From Aristolochia californica (taxonomy: Eukaryota > Streptophyta > Magnoliopsida > Piperales > Aristolochiaceae): a DNA stretch of 64,000 bases. Shown piece by piece: positions 37,039 to 51,746 of this stretch (the stretch's first letter is position 1; every line of letters begins with the position of its first letter). The notes under the pieces were generated by a model. The model was not told the DNA's origin and did not search any database. It worked only from the letters and a program-made list of their open reading frames with translations. The stretch is taken from contig JARWKL010000002.1 of NCBI GenBank assembly GCA_029961685.1, positions 28,798,908-28,862,907 of the forward strand. Direction: 5' to 3'. The translations under genes were made by a program, and so were the position numbers.

Positions 37039-37712
37039 GAGTGTTGACTGCCAATCCATAAGTCATTTCTTACAAAAATATAGACCGTTACGCATGATAA
37101 ATTACTTTACAATCATCTATGATTGTTAGGTCAGCTTTTTGTAAATGGGCAAAATGATGGCTTGTTTGACTCGGGTAAATATCCCATCGCACGGTCCCTT
37201 GAGAATTTAATGAGATTTTGTCATTCTCTTTAAAAGGTTTGGATCCATAGGTCATTCTCATCTTTAACATGTTTCAAGCATGCATATCCATTTTTAAAAC
37301 AAGTGTAGAAGAAATCTCGTTCTTACAAAATTCCAAGCTATCAAGGGTTGAACTAGTGGAATTTCCCAAACTTGGATAACAAAACTTTTGTGATCTTTTG
37401 TGGAGTGTGAATAAAATTTATTTACTTATATTTGTTATTTTTTTAATTTTTTTCCCTCCATAAACTCTAAAATTTTCATTTTGTTGCTATCTATTTACCT
37501 TTTTTGTTTATGGGGTTAAGGGAGAGCGAAAAGTCAAAGTTTTTATATAAGAAAAAAGAATATATCTAAAATAAAAATGTACAATTCACAAATGTAGAGA
37601 GAGATAATTCCAAAGAGTGTCTGTAATTTTTAGGGATTGTAAACTCTTTTCAGTTTTTATATATCAGGTTTTGCAATCTTCGGGAAAAGGGGGAGGCGGT
37701 GGATTTTTAACA

Positions 37713-38363
37713 GAGTGTTGACACCCAATCCATAAGTCATTTCTTACAAAAATCACTTTACAATCATCTATGATTGTTAGGTCAGCTTTTTATAAATGGG
37801 CAAAAGAATGGCTTGTTTGACTCTGGAAAATATCCCACTGCTCGTTCACTAGAGAATTTAATGAGTGTCTGTTATTCTCTTTAAAAGATTTGGATCCATA
37901 GGTTATTTGCATCTTTAACATGTTTCAAGCATGCATATCCATTTTTAAAACATATGCAGAAGAAATCTCGTTTTTATAAAATTCCAAGCAATCAAGGGTT
38001 GAATTAACTGAATTTCCAAAACTTGGACAACAAAACTTTTGTGTTTATTTGTGGTGTGTGAATAAAACTTCTTTACTTTCATTTGTTATTGTTTTAAATT
38101 TTTTCCATACATAAACTCTAAAATTTTCATTTTGTTGTGCTCTATTTTGCCTTTTTTGTTTACGGGGTGAAGGGAGAGCGAAATCTCAAAGTTTCGATTT
38201 AAGAAAAAAGTATACATCTAAAATGGAAATGCACAATGCACAAATGTAGAGAGAGATAATTCCGAAGAGTGTCTGTAACTTTTAGGTATTGTAAACTCTT
38301 TTTAGTTTTTAGATATCAGGTTTTGCAATGGTTGGGAAATGGGGAGACAGTGGATTTTTAATT
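37713..38363. repeat. Shortened monomer (651 bp)
   Basis: A loss of about 22 bp near 37748-37753 joins TTCTTACAAAAA to TCACTTTACAATC. It removes the TATAGCCCGTTACGCATGAT segment with its CpG sites. Confidence 0.87.
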
Positions 38364-41300
38364 GAGTGTTGACTCCCAATCCATAAGACATTTATTACAA
38401 AAATATAGCCCGTTATGCATGACAAATAACTTTACAATCATCTTTGATTGTTAGGTCAGCTTTTTGTTAATGGGCAAAATAATGACTTGTTTGACTCACG
38501 TAAATATCCCTTCGCACGTTCACTGGAGAATTGATTGAGCGTTTGTTATTCTCATTAAAAGGTTTGGATCCATAGGTCATTTGCATATTTAACATGTTTC
38601 AAGCATGCTTATCCATTTTTAAAACACGTGTAGAAGAAATCTAGTTCTTATAAAATTCCAAGCTATCAAGGGTTGAACTAGTGGAATTTCCCAAACTTGG
38701 ATAACAAAACTTTTGTGTTCATTTGTGGTGTGTGAATAAAATTTCTTTACTTACATTAGTCCTTGTTTTAAATTTTTTCCATTCATAAACTCTAAAATTT
38801 TCATTTTGTTGTGATTTAATTTGCCTTTTATGTTTTAGGGGTGAAGGGAGAGCGAAATCTAAAAGTTTTGATTTAAGAAAAATATATAGATCTAAAATGG
38901 AAATGCACAATGCACAAATGTATAGAGAGATAGTTCCGAAGAGTGTCTGAAATTTCTAGGGATGGTAAACTTTTTTCAGTTTTTATATATAAGGTTTTGC
39001 AATCATCGGGAAAAGGGGGAGACGAGGGGTTTTTAACTGAGTGTTTACCCCTAGTCCATAAGTTATTTCTTACAAAAATATTGCCCATTACGCATGATAA
39101 GTCACTTTACAATATTCTATGATTGTTATGTCAACTTTTTGTTAATGGGGAAAATAATGGCTTGTTTGACTCGGGTAAATATCCCAACACAAGTTCACTG
39201 GAGATTTTAATGAGAGTTTGTTGTTCTCTTTAAAAGGTTTGGATCCATAGGTCAGTTACATCTTTAACATGTTTCAAGAATGCATACCTATTTTTAAAAC
39301 ATGTGTAGAAGAAATCTCATTCTTATAAAATTCCAAGCTATCAAGGGTTGAACTAGTGGAATTTCCAAAACTTGGATAACAAAACTTTTGTGTTCATTTG
39401 TTGTGTGTGAATAAAATTTTTTTACTTAAATTTGTTATTGTTTTAAATTTTTTCCATACATAAACTCTAAAATTTTCATTTTGTTGTGATCTATTTGCCT
39501 TTTTTGTTTCGGGGTGAAGGGAGAGTGAAAACTCAAAGTTTTGATTTAAGAAAAAAGTCTACGTCAAAAATAGAAATGCACAATGCAAAAATTTAGAGAG
39601 AGATAATACCAAAGAGTGTCTGTAATTTTTTGGGATTGTAAACTCTTTTCAGTTTTTATATATCAGGTTTTGCAATCGTCTGGAAAAGGGGGAGGTGGGG
39701 GATTTTTAACTGAGTGTTGACTCCCAATCCATAATTCATTTCTTACCAAAATATAGCCCATTACGCATGATAAATCACTTTACAATTATCTATGATTGTT
39801 AGGTCAGATTTTTGTAAATGGGCAAAATAATGGCTTGTTTGACTCGGGGAAATATCCCACCGCACGTTCACTGGAGAATTTAATGAGCGTCTGTTATTTT
39901 CATTAAAATATTTGGATCCAGAGGTCATTTTCATCTTCAACATGTTTCAAACATGCATATCCATTTTTAAAACATGTGTAGAAGAAATCTTGTTCTTATA
40001 AAATTTAAAGCTATCAAGGGTTGAACTAGTGGAATTTCCCAAACTTGGATAACAAAACTTTTGTGTTCATTTGTGGTGTGTGAATAAAATTTCTTTACTT
40101 ACATTTTTTATTGTTTTAAATTTTTTCCATACATAAACTCTAAAATTTTCATTTTGTTGTGATCTATTTACCTTTTTTGTTTTCGGGGTGAAGGGAGAGC
40201 GAAAACTCAAAGTTTTGAAAAAATTAATCATATAAAATGGAAATGCACAATGCACAAATGTCGAGAGAGATAATTCCAAAGAGTGTCAGTAATTTTTAGG
40301 GATTGTAAACTCTTTTCAGTTGTTATATATCAGGTTTTGCAATCGTCGAGAAAAGGGGGAAGCGTGGGATTTTTAACTGAGTGTTGACTCCCAATCCATA
40401 AGTCATTTCTTACAAAAATATAGCCCGTTATGCATGATAAATCACTTTAAAATCATCTATGATTGTTAGGTCAGCTTTTTGTAGGTGGGCAAAATAATGG
40501 CTAGGTTTACTCGGATAAATATCCCACCGCACGTTCACTGGAGAATTTAATGAGCGTATGTTATTCTCTTTAAAAGGTTTGGATCCAAAGGTCATTTGCG
40601 TCTTCAACATGTTTCAAGCATACATATCCATTTTTAAAACATATGTACAAGAAATCTCGTTCTTATAAAATTCCAAGCTATCAAAGGGTTGAACTAGTGA
40701 AATTTCCCAAACATGGATAACAAAACTTTTGTGTTCATTTGTGGTGTGTGAATAAAATTTCTTTACTTACATTTGTTATTGTTTTAAATTTTTTCCAAAC
40801 GTAAACTCTTAAATTTTCATTTTGTTGTGATCTATTTGCCTTTTTTGTTTTTAGGGTGAAGGGAAAGAAAAAAAATCAAAGTTTTGATTTATGAAAAAAG
40901 TATAGATCTAAAATAGAAATGCACAATGCAAAAATTTAGAGATAGATAATTCCAAAGAGTGTCTGTAATTTTTAGGGATTGTAAACTCTTCTCAGTTTTT
41001 ATATATCAGGTTTTGCAATTGGCGGGAAAATGGGGAAGCTGGGGATTTTTAACTGAGTGTTGACTTCGAATCAAAAGTCATTTCTTACAAAAATATAGGT
41101 TTTTAGGCATGATAATCACTTTACAATCATCTATAATTGTTAGATCAGTTTTTTGTAAATGGGCAAAATAATGGCTTATTTGACTTGGGTAAATATCCCA
41201 CCGTAAGTTCACTGGAGAGTTTAAAAAGTGTCTGTTATTCTCTTTAAAAGGTTTGGATCCATAGGTCATTTGCATCTTTAACATGTACCAAGCTTGCATA

Positions 41301-42398
41301 TCCATTTTTAAAAGTTGTGTGGAAGAAATCTCGTTCTGATAAAATTCCAAGCTATCAAGGGTTGAGCTAGTGGAATTTCCCAAACTTGGATAACAAAACT
41401 TTGGTGTTCATTTGTGGTGTGTGAATAAAATTTATTTACTTACATTTTTTATTGTTTTAAATTTTTTCCATACATAAACTCTTAAATTTTCATTTTGTTG
41501 TGATCTATTGGCCTTTTTTGTTTACGGGGTGAAGGGAGAGCGAAAACTAAAAGTCTTGATTTAAGAAAAAAATATACATCTAAAATGGAAAAGCACAATG
41601 CACAAATGTATATAGAGATAATTCCAAAGAGTGTCTATAATTTTTAGGGATTGTAAACTCTTTTCAGTTTTTATATATCCGGTTTTGCAATCGTTGGGAA
41701 AAGGGGGAGGCGAGGGATTTTTAACCGATTGTTGACACCCAATCCATAAGTCATTTCTTACAAAAATGTAGTCCGTTACACATGATAAATCACTTTACAA
41801 TCATCTATGATTGTTAGGTCAGCTTTTGTAAATGGGCAAAATAATGGCTTGTTTGACTCGGTTAAATATTCCACCGAACGTTCACTGAAGAATTTAATGA
41901 GGGTCTATTATTCTCTTTACAGGTTTGAATCCATAGGTCATTTGCATCTTTTACATGTATCAAGCTCTCATATCCATTTATGAAACATGTGTAGAAGAAA
42001 TCTCGTTCTTATAAAATTCCAAGCTATCAAGGGTAGAACTTGTGGAATTTCCCAAACTTGGATAACAAAACTTTTGTGTTCATTTGTGGTGTCTGAAGAA
42101 AATTTCTTTACTTACATTTGTTATTGTTTGTAATTTTTTCCATACATAAACTCTAAAATTTTCATTTAGTTGAGATTTATTGGCATTTATTGTTTGCGGG
42201 GTGAAGGGTGAGCGAAAACTCAAAGTTTTTATTTAAGAAAAAGGTGTACATCTAAAATGGAAATGCACAATGCACAAATGTAGAGAGAGATAATTCCAAA
42301 GAGTGATTGTAGTTTTTAGGGATTTTAAACTCTTTTTAGTTTTTATATATCAGGTATTGCAATCGTCGGGAAAAGGGGAAGGCGGGGGATTTGTAACA

Positions 42399-43061
42399 GA
42401 GTGTTGACTCCCAATTCATAAGTCAATTCTTTAAAAAATATAGGCCGTACGCATGATAAATCACTTTACAATCATCTATGATTGTTAGGTCAGATTTTTG
42501 TAAATTGGCAAAATAATGGCTTGTTTGACTCGGGTAAATATCCCACCGCATGTGCACTAGAGAATTTAATGAGCATCTGTTTTACTCTTTAAACGGTTTG
42601 GATCCATAGGTCATTTTCAACTCTAACATGTTTCGAGCTTGCATATCCTTTTTTAAAACATGTGTAGAAGTAATCTCGTTCTTATAAAATTCCTAACTGA
42701 ACTAGTGGAATTTCCCAAACATGGATAACAAAACTTTTGTGTTCATTTGTGGTGTGTGAATAAAATTTCTTTACTTACATTTGTTATTGTTTTAAATTTT
42801 TTCCATACATAAACTCTAAAATTTTCATTTTGTTGTGATCTATTTACCTTTTTTGTTTTCGGGGTGAAGGGAGAGTGAAAACTCAAAGTTTTGATTTAAG
42901 AAAAAAGTATATATCTAAAATAGAGGTGCATAATGTACAAATGTATAGAGAGATAATTCCAAAGAGTGTCAGTAATTTTTAGGGATTGTAAACTCTTTTC
43001 AGTTTTTATAAATCAGGATTTGCAATCGTCGGGAAATGGGGGAAGCGGGGGATTTTTAACT
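42399..43061. repeat. Shortened monomer (663 bp)
   Basis: About 11 bp are missing near 42692-42699, where ATTCCTAACTGAACTAG replaces the usual CCAAGCTATCAAGGGTTGAAC segment. Confidence 0.8.
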
Positions 43062-46000
43062 GAGTGTTGACTCCCATTCCATAAGTCATTTCTTACAAAA
43101 ATATAGCCCGTTATGCATGATAAATCACTTTACAATTATCTATGATTGTTAGGTCAGATTTTTGTAAATGGGCAAAATAATGGCTTGTTTGACTCGGGTA
43201 AATATCCCAACGCACGTTCACTGGAGAATTTAATTAGCATATTTTATTCTATTTAAAAGGCTTGGATCCAAAGGTCACTTACATCTTCAACTTTTTTCAA
43301 GCATGCATATCCATTTTAAAAACATGTGTAGAAGAAATCTCGTTCTTATAAAATTCCAAGCTATCAAGGGTTCAACGAGTGGAATTGCCCAAACTTGGGT
43401 AACAAAACTTTTGTGTTCATTTGTGGTGTGTGAATAAATTTTCTTTAATTACATTTGTTATTGTTTTAAATTTTTTCCATGCTTAAACTCTAAAATTTTC
43501 ATTTTGTTGTGATCTATTTGCCTTTTTTGTTTACGGGGTGAAGGGAGAGCGAAAACTCAAAGTTTTGCTTTAAGAAAAAGGTGTACATCTAAAATGGAAA
43601 TCTACAATGCACAAATGTAAATAGAGATATTTACTAAGAGTGTTGGTAATTTTTAGCGATTGTAAACTCTTTTCAGTTTTTATATATCAGGTTTTGTAAT
43701 CGTCGGGAAAAGGGGGAGGCGGGGGATTTTTTACTGAGTGTTGACTCCCAATCCATAAGTCATTTCTCAAAAAAATATAACCCATTACACATGAGAAATC
43801 ACTTTACAATCATCTATGATTGTTAGGTCAGTTTTTTGTAAATGGAAAAATAATGGCTTGTTTTACTCGGGTAAATATCCCACCGCACGTTCACAGGAGA
43901 ATTTAATGAGCGTTTCTTATTCTTTTTAAAAGGTTTGGATCCAAAAGTCATTTGCATCTCGAACATGTAGCAAGAATGTATATCCATTTTTAAAACAGGA
44001 GTAGAAGAAATCTCATTCTTATAAAATTCCAAGCAATCAAAGGTTGAAGTAGTGGAATTTCCCAAACTTGGATAACAAAAATTTTGTGGTCATTTTTGGT
44101 GTGTGAATAAAATTTCTTTACTGAAATTTGTTATTGTTTAAATTTTTTTCCATACATAAACTCTAAAATTTTCATTTTGTTTTGATCTATTTGCCTTTTT
44201 TGTTTTCGTGGTGAAGGGTGAGCGAAAACTCAAAGTTTTGATTTAATAAAAAAGTATACATCTAAAATGGAAATGCACAATGCAAAAATGTAGTGAGAGA
44301 TATTTCAAAATAGTGTCTGTAATTTTTAGGGATTGTGAACTCTTTTTTTTTTTTTATATATCAGGTTTTGCAATCGTCGGGAACAGGGGAGGCGGGAGAT
44401 TTTTAACTGAGTGTTGACTCCCAATCCATAAGTCATTTCTGACAAAAATATAGCCCGTTACGCTTGATAAATCACTTTACAATCATCTATGATTGTTAGG
44501 TCAGCTTTTTGTAGATGGGCAAAAGAATGGCTTGTTTGACTCGGAAAAATATCCCACCGAATGTTCACTGGAGAATTTAATGAGCGTCTGTTATTCCCCT
44601 TATTAGATTTGGATCCATAGGTCATATGCATCTTTAACATTTTGCAAGCATATATATCCATTTTTAAAAGATGTGTAGAAGAAATCTCGTTCTTATAAAA
44701 TTCCAAGCTATCAAGGGTTGAACTAGTGGGATTTCCAAAACTTGGATAACAAAACTTTTGTGTCGATTTGTGGTGTGTGAATAAAATTTCTATACTCACA
44801 TTTGTTATTGTTTTAAATTTTTTCCTTACATAAACTCTAAAATTTTAATTTTGTTGTGATCTTTTTGCCTTTTTTGTTTTCGGGGTGAAGGGAGAGCGAA
44901 AAACTCAAAGTTTTGATTTAAGAAAAAAGTATACATCTAAAAAAGAAATGCACAATGAAAAAATGTAGAAAGAGATAATTCCAAAGAGTGTCTGTAATTT
45001 TTAGGGATTGTAAACTCCTTTCAGTTTTTATATAACAGGTTTTGCAATCGTCGGGAAAAGGGGGAGGCGGGGGATTTTTAACTGAGTGTTGACTCCCAAT
45101 CCATAAGTCATTTATTACAAAAATATAGCCTGTTACGCATGATAAATCACTTTATAATCATCTATGATTATTGGGTCAACTTTTTCCAATTGGGCAAAAT
45201 AATGGCTTGTTTGACTCGGGTAAATATCCCACTGCACATTCATTGGAGAATTTAATGAGCGTCTATTATTCTCTTTAAAAGGTTTAGTTCCATAGGTCAT
45301 TTGCATATTTAACATGTTTCAAACATGCATATCCATTTTTAAATCATGTGTAGAAGATATCTCGTTCTTTTAAAGTTCCAAGTTATCAAGGGTTGAACTA
45401 GTGGAATTTCCCAAACTTGGATAACAATTTTTTTTTGTTCATTTGTGATGTGTGAATAAAATTTAGTTACTTATATTTGTTATTGTTTTAAATTTTTTCC
45501 GTTCATAAACTCTAAAATTTTCATTTTGTTGTGATCTATTTGCCTTTTTTGTTTTCAAGGTGAAGGGAGAGCGAAAACTCAAAGTTTTGATTTAAGAAAA
45601 AAGTATATATCTATAATAAAAAAGCACAATGCACAAATGTAGAGAGCGCTAATTTCAAAGAGTGTGTGTAATTTTTAGGGACTATAAACTCTTTTTAGTT
45701 TTTATATGTCTAGTTTTGCAATCGTCTGGAAAAGGGGGCAGTAGAGATTTTTAACTCAGTCTTGACTCCCAATCCAAAAGTCATTTCTTACAAAAATTAG
45801 CCCGTTACGCATGATAAATCACTTTACAATCATCTATGATTGTTAGGTCAGTTTTTGGAAATGGGCAAAATAATGGCTTGATTGACTCCGGTAAATATCC
45901 CACCGCACGTTCACAGGAGAATTTAATGAGCGTCTGCTATTCTCTTGAAAAGGTTTGGATCCATAGGTCATTTGCATCTTTAACATGTATGAAGCTTGCA

Positions 46001-49000
46001 TATCCATTTTTAAAACATGTGTAGAAGAAATCTTGTTCTTATAAAATTCCAAGCTATCACGGGTTGAACTAGTGGAATTTCCCAAAGTTGGATAACAAAA
46101 CTTTTGTGTTGATTTGTGTTTTTTGAATAAAATTTATTTACTTACATTTGTTATTGTCAAAAATTTTTTCGTATACAAACTCAAAAATTTTCATTTTGTT
46201 GTGATCTCTAGGCCTTTTTTGTTTACGGGGTGAAGGGAGAGCGAAAACTCAAAGTTTTGATTTAAGAAAAAAGTATACATCTAAAATGGAAATGCACAAT
46301 GCACAAATGTAGTGAGAAATAATTCGAAAGAGTGTCTGTAATTTTAAGGGATTGAAAACACTTTTCAGTTTTATATATCAGGTTTTGCAATTGTTGGGAA
46401 AAGGGGGAGCGAGCTAGGAGATTTTTAACTGAGTGTAGAATCCCAATCCTTAAGTCATTTCTTACAAAAATATAGCTAGTTACGCTTGATAAATCACTTT
46501 ACAATCATCTATGATTGTTTGGTCAGCTTTTTGTAGATGCGCAAAATAATGGCTTGTTTGATTCGGGAAAATATCCCACCGCACGTTCACTGGAGAATTT
46601 AATGAGAATCTGTTATTCTCTTTCAAAGATTTGGATCCAAAGGTCATTTGCATCTTCAACATGTTTCAAGCATGCATATCCATTTTGAAAACATGTGTAG
46701 AAGAAATCTCGTACTTATAAAATTCCAAGCTATCAAGGGTTGAACTAGTGGAATTTCCCAAAGTTGGATAACAAAACTTTTGTGCTCATTTGTGGTGTGT
46801 GAATAAAATTTCTTTACTTACATTTGTTATATTTTCAAATTTTTTTCCTTTCATAAACTCTAAAATTTTAATTTTGTTGTGATCTATTTGACTTTTTTGT
46901 TTTCGGGGTGAAGGGAGAGCGAAAACTCAAAGTTTTGATTTAAGAAAAAAGTATACATCTAAAATAGAAATGCAAAATGCACAAATGTAGAGAGAGATAA
47001 TTCCAAAGTGTGTTAGTAATTTTTAAGGATTGTAAAATCTTTTTAGTTTTTATATATCCGGTTTTGCAATCGACGGGGGGGAAGCGGGGGATTTTTAACA
47101 AAGTGTTGACTCCCAATCCATAAGTCATTTCTTACAAAAATATAGTAGGTTATGCAAGATAAATCACTTTACAATCATCTATGTTTGTTAGGTCAGCTTT
47201 TTGTAAATGGGCAAAATAATGGCTTGTTTGAGTCGGGTAACTATCTCACCGTATGTTCACTAGAGAATTTAATGAGTGTCTGTTATTGTTTTTAAAAGGT
47301 TTGGATCCATAGGTCATTTGCATCTTTAACATGTTTCAAGCATGCATATCCATTTTTAAAACATGTGTAGAAGAAATCTCGTTCTTTTAAAATTCCAAGC
47401 TATCAAGGATTGAACTAGTGGAATTTCCCAAACTTGGATAACAAAACTTTTGTGTTCATTTATCGTGTGTGAATAATATTTATTTTCTTACATTTTTTAT
47501 TGTTTTAAATTTTTTCCCTACGTAAACTGTAAAATTTTCATTTTTTTGTGATCTATTTGCCTTTTTTGTTTATGGGGTGAAGGGAGAGTGAAAACTCAAA
47601 GTTTTGATTTAAGAAAAAAATATACATCTAAAATGGATATGCACAATGCAAAAATGTAGAGTGAGATTCCGAAGAGTGTCCCTAAATTTAAGGGATTGTA
47701 AACTCTTTTCAGTTTTTATATATGAGGTTTTGCAATCGTCGTGAAAAGGGGGAGGCGGGGGATTTTTAATTCAGTGTTGACTCCCAATCCATAAGTCATT
47801 TCTTTCAAAAATATTGCCTGTTACACATGATAAATCACTTTACAATCATCTATGATTGTTAGGTCAGATTTTTGTAAATGGGCAAAATAATGGCTTGTTT
47901 GACTCGGGAAAATATCCCATCGCACGTTCACTGGAGAATTTAATGAGCATCTATTTTTCTCTTAAAAATTTTTGGATCCATAGGTCATTTGCATCTTTAA
48001 CATGTTTCAAGCATACATATCCTTTTTTAAATGATGGGTAGATGAAATTTCGTTCTTATAAAATTCCTAGCTATAGAGGGTTGAACTAGTGGAATTTTCC
48101 AAACTTGGATAACAAAACTTTTGTGTTCATTTGTTGTGTCTGAATAACATTTTTTTACATACATTTTATTTTTTTAAAATATTTTCCATACATAAACTCT
48201 AAAATTTTCATTTTGTTGTTATCTATTTGCCTTTTATTTTTCGAGGTGAAGGGAAAGCAAAAACTCAAAGTTTTGATTTAAGAAAAAATTATACATCTAA
48301 AATATAAATGCACAATGCACAAATGTAGAGAGAGATAATTCCAAAGAGTATTTGTATTTTTTAGGGATTGTAAACTCTTTTTAGTTTTTATATATCAGGT
48401 TTTGCAATCGCCGGGAAAAAGGGAGAGACGGTGGATTTTTAACTAAGTGTTGACTCCCAATCCATAAGTCATTTATTACAAAAATATAGCCCGTTACGCA
48501 TGATAAATCACTTTACGATCATCTATGATTGTTGGGTCAGCGTTTTGTAAATGGGCAAAATAATGGCTTGTTTGACTCGGGTAAATATCCCACCACACGT
48601 TCATTGGAGAATTTAATGAGTGTTTCTTATTCTCTTTAAAAGGCTTTGATCCAGAGGTTGTTTGCATCTTGAACATGTATAAAGCATGCATATCCATTTT
48701 AAAACATGAGTAGAAGAAATCTCGTTCTTATAAAATTCCAAGCAATCAAAGGTTAAAGTAGTGGAATTGCCCAAGCTTGGATAACAAAAAATTTGTGTTC
48801 ATTTGTGGTGAGTGAATAAAATTTCTTTACTTACATTTGTCCTTGTTTTAAATTTTTTCCATACATAAAATCTAAACTTTTCATTTTGTTGTGATCTATT
48901 TGCCTTTTTTGTTTACGGGGTGAAGGGAGAGCGAAAACTCAAAGTTTTGATTTAAGAAAAAAGTGTACATCTAAAATGGAAATGCACAATGCACAAATGT

Positions 49001-49117
49001 AGAGAGAGATAATTCCAAAGAGTGAGTATAATTTTTAGGGATTGTAAGCTCTTTTCAGTTTTTATATATCAGGTTTTGCAATCGATAGGAAAAGGGGGAG
49101 GTGGGGGATTTTTAACT

Positions 49118-49758
49118 GAGTGTTGACTCCCAATCCTTAAGTCATTTCTTACAAAAATATTTCCCATTACGCATGATAAATCACTTTACAATCCTTTACG
49201 ATTGTTAGGTCAGTTTTTTGTAGATGGGCAAAAGATTGGCTTGTTTGACTACGGAAAATATCCCACCGAACGTTCACTAGAGAATTTAATGAGCGTATGT
49301 TATTCCCCTTAAAAGATTTGGATCCATAGGTCATTTGCATCTTCAACATGTTGGAAGCATACATATCCATTTTTGAAACATGTGTAGAAGAAATCTCGTT
49401 CTAAAAAATGCAAAGCTATCAAGGGTCGAACTAGTGGAATTTCTCAAACATGGATAACAAAACTTTTGTATTGTTTTGTTGTGTGTGAATAAAATTCTCT
49501 ACTTACATTTGTTATTGTTTTAAATTTTTTCAAACATAAACTCAGAAATTTTTATTTTGTTGTGATCTATTTGCCTTTTTTGAAGTTTTGATTTAAGAAA
49601 AAAGTATACATCTAAAATAGAAATGCAAAATGCACAAATGTAGAGAGAGATAATTCCAAAGAGTGTCTGTAATTTTTAGGGATTGTAAACTCTTTTCAGT
49701 TGTTAAATATGAGGTTTTGCAATCGTCGGGAAAAGGGGGAAGCGGGGGATTTTTAACT
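49118..49758. repeat. Shortened monomer (641 bp)
   Basis: A deletion of about 31 bp near 49582 joins GCCTTTTTTG to AAGTTTTGATTT. It removes the GGGGTGAAGGGAGAGC purine stretch. Confidence 0.88.
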
Positions 49759-51103
49759 AATTGTTGACTCCCAATCCATAAGTCATTTCTAACAAAAATA
49801 CAGCCCATTACGCATGATAAATCACATTACAATCATCTATGATTGTTTGGTCAGCTTTTTGTAAATGGACAAATAATGGCTTGTTTGACTCGGGTAAATA
49901 TCCCACCGTACGTTCACTGGAGAATTTATTGAGCGTTTGTCATTCTCGTTAAAAGGTTTGGATCCATAGGTCATTTGTATCTTTGCCATGTTTCAAGCAT
50001 GCATATCCATTTTTAAAACATGTGTAGAAGAAATCTCGTTCTTATAAAATTCCAAGCAATCAAGGGTTGAACTTTTGGAATTTCCCAAATTTGGATAACT
50101 AAACTTTTGTGTTCATTTGTGGTGTGTGAATAAAATTTCTTTACTTACATTTGTTATTTTTAAAATTTTTTTCCATTCTTAAACTCTAAAATTTTCATTT
50201 TGTTGTGATCTATTTGCCTTTTTTGTTTACGAGGTGAAGGGAAAGCAAAAACTTAATGTTTTGATTTAAGAAAAAAGTACGCAACTAAAATGGAAATCCA
50301 CATGCCACAAATGTAGAGAGAGATAATTCCTAAGAGTGTCGGTAATTTTTAGGGATTGTAAACTCTTTTCAGTTTCTATATATCAGGTTTTGGAAATTGT
50401 CGGGAAAATGGGGAGGCGGATTTTTAACAGAGTGTTGACTCCCAATCAATAAGTCATTTCTTAAAAAAATATAGCCCGTTACACATGATAAGTCACTTTA
50501 CAATCATATTTCATTGTTAGGTCAGCTTTTAGTAAATGGGCAAAATATTAGCTTGTTTGACTCGGGTAAATATCCCACCGCATGTTCATTGGAGAATTTA
50601 ATGAGCGTTTGTTATTCACTTTAAAAGGTTTGGATCCATAGGTCATTTGCATCCTTAACATATTTCAAGCATGCATATCGATTTTTAAAACATGTGTAGA
50701 AGAAATCTCGTTCTTATGAAATTCCAAGCTATCAAGGGTTGACCTATTGGAATTTCCCAAACTAGGATAACAAAAGTTTTGTTTTCATTTGTGGTGTGTG
50801 AATAAATTTTCCTTAGATACATTTTTTATTGTTTTAAATTTTTTCCAAGACTAAACTCTAAAATTTTCATTTTGTTGTGATCTTTTTGACTCTTTTGTTT
50901 ACGGGGTGATGGGAGAGCGAAAACTTAAAGTTCTGATTTAAGAAAAAAGGTATCATGAAAAATGGAAATGCACAATGCACAAATGTTGAGAGAGATAATT
51001 CCAAAGAGTGTCGGTAATTTTTAGGGAGTATAAACTCTTTTTAGTTTTTATATATAAGGTTTTGCAATCGTCGGAAAAAGAAGGAGGCGGGGGATTTTTA
51101 CTT

Positions 51104-51746
51104 GAGTGTTGACTCCCAATCCATAAGACATTTCTTACAGAAATATAGCCCATTATGCATGATAAATAACTTTACAATCATCTTTGATTGTTAGGTCAGC
51201 TTTTCGTTAATGGGTAAAATAATGACTTGTTTGACTCACGTAAATATCCCTTCGCACGTTCACTGGAGAATTGATTGAGCGTTTGTGTCATTTGCATATT
51301 TAACATGTTTCAAGCATGCTTATCCATTTTTAAAACACGTGTAGAAGAAATCTAGTTCTTATAAAATTCCAAGCTATCAAGGGTTGAACTAGTGGAATTT
51401 CCCAAACTTGGATAACAAAACTTTTGTGTTCATTTGTGGTGTGTGAATAAATTTTTTTACTTACTTTTGTTATTTTTTTAAATTTTTTCCATACATAAAC
51501 TCTAAAATTTTCTTTTTGTTGTGATATAATAGCCTCTTTTGTTGACGGGGTGAAGGGAGAGCGAAAACTCAAAGTTTTGATTTAATAAAAAATATACATC
51601 TAAAATAGAAATGCCCAATGCACAAATGTAGAGAAAGATAATTCCAAAGAGTGTCCGTAATTTTTAGGGATTGTAAACTCTTTTCAATTTTTATATATCA
51701 AGTTTTGCAATCGTCGGGAAAAGGGGGAGGCGAGGGATTTTTAATT
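51104..51746. repeat. Mosaic shortened monomer (643 bp)
   Basis: A deletion of about 30 bp near 51285-51288 (GCGTTTGTGTCATTTGCAT) removes GGATCC. The left half shares many private variants with the monomer at 38364 (CTCACGTAAATATCCCTTCG, GGAGAATTGATTGAGCG, AAAACACGTGTAG). The right part matches the monomers at 53094 and 53762 (TTCTTTTTGTTGTGATATA, AATAGAAATGCCCAATGC). It is therefore a mosaic of two subfamilies. Confidence 0.85.

Noticed and set aside
38873..39088. Minus-strand ORFs with a Pro run (NPPxPPFPDDCKTLYIKTEK) crossing monomer boundaries
   Set aside because: The proline run is simply the complement of the G-rich block. The frame joins the end of one monomer to the next and is broken in most copies.
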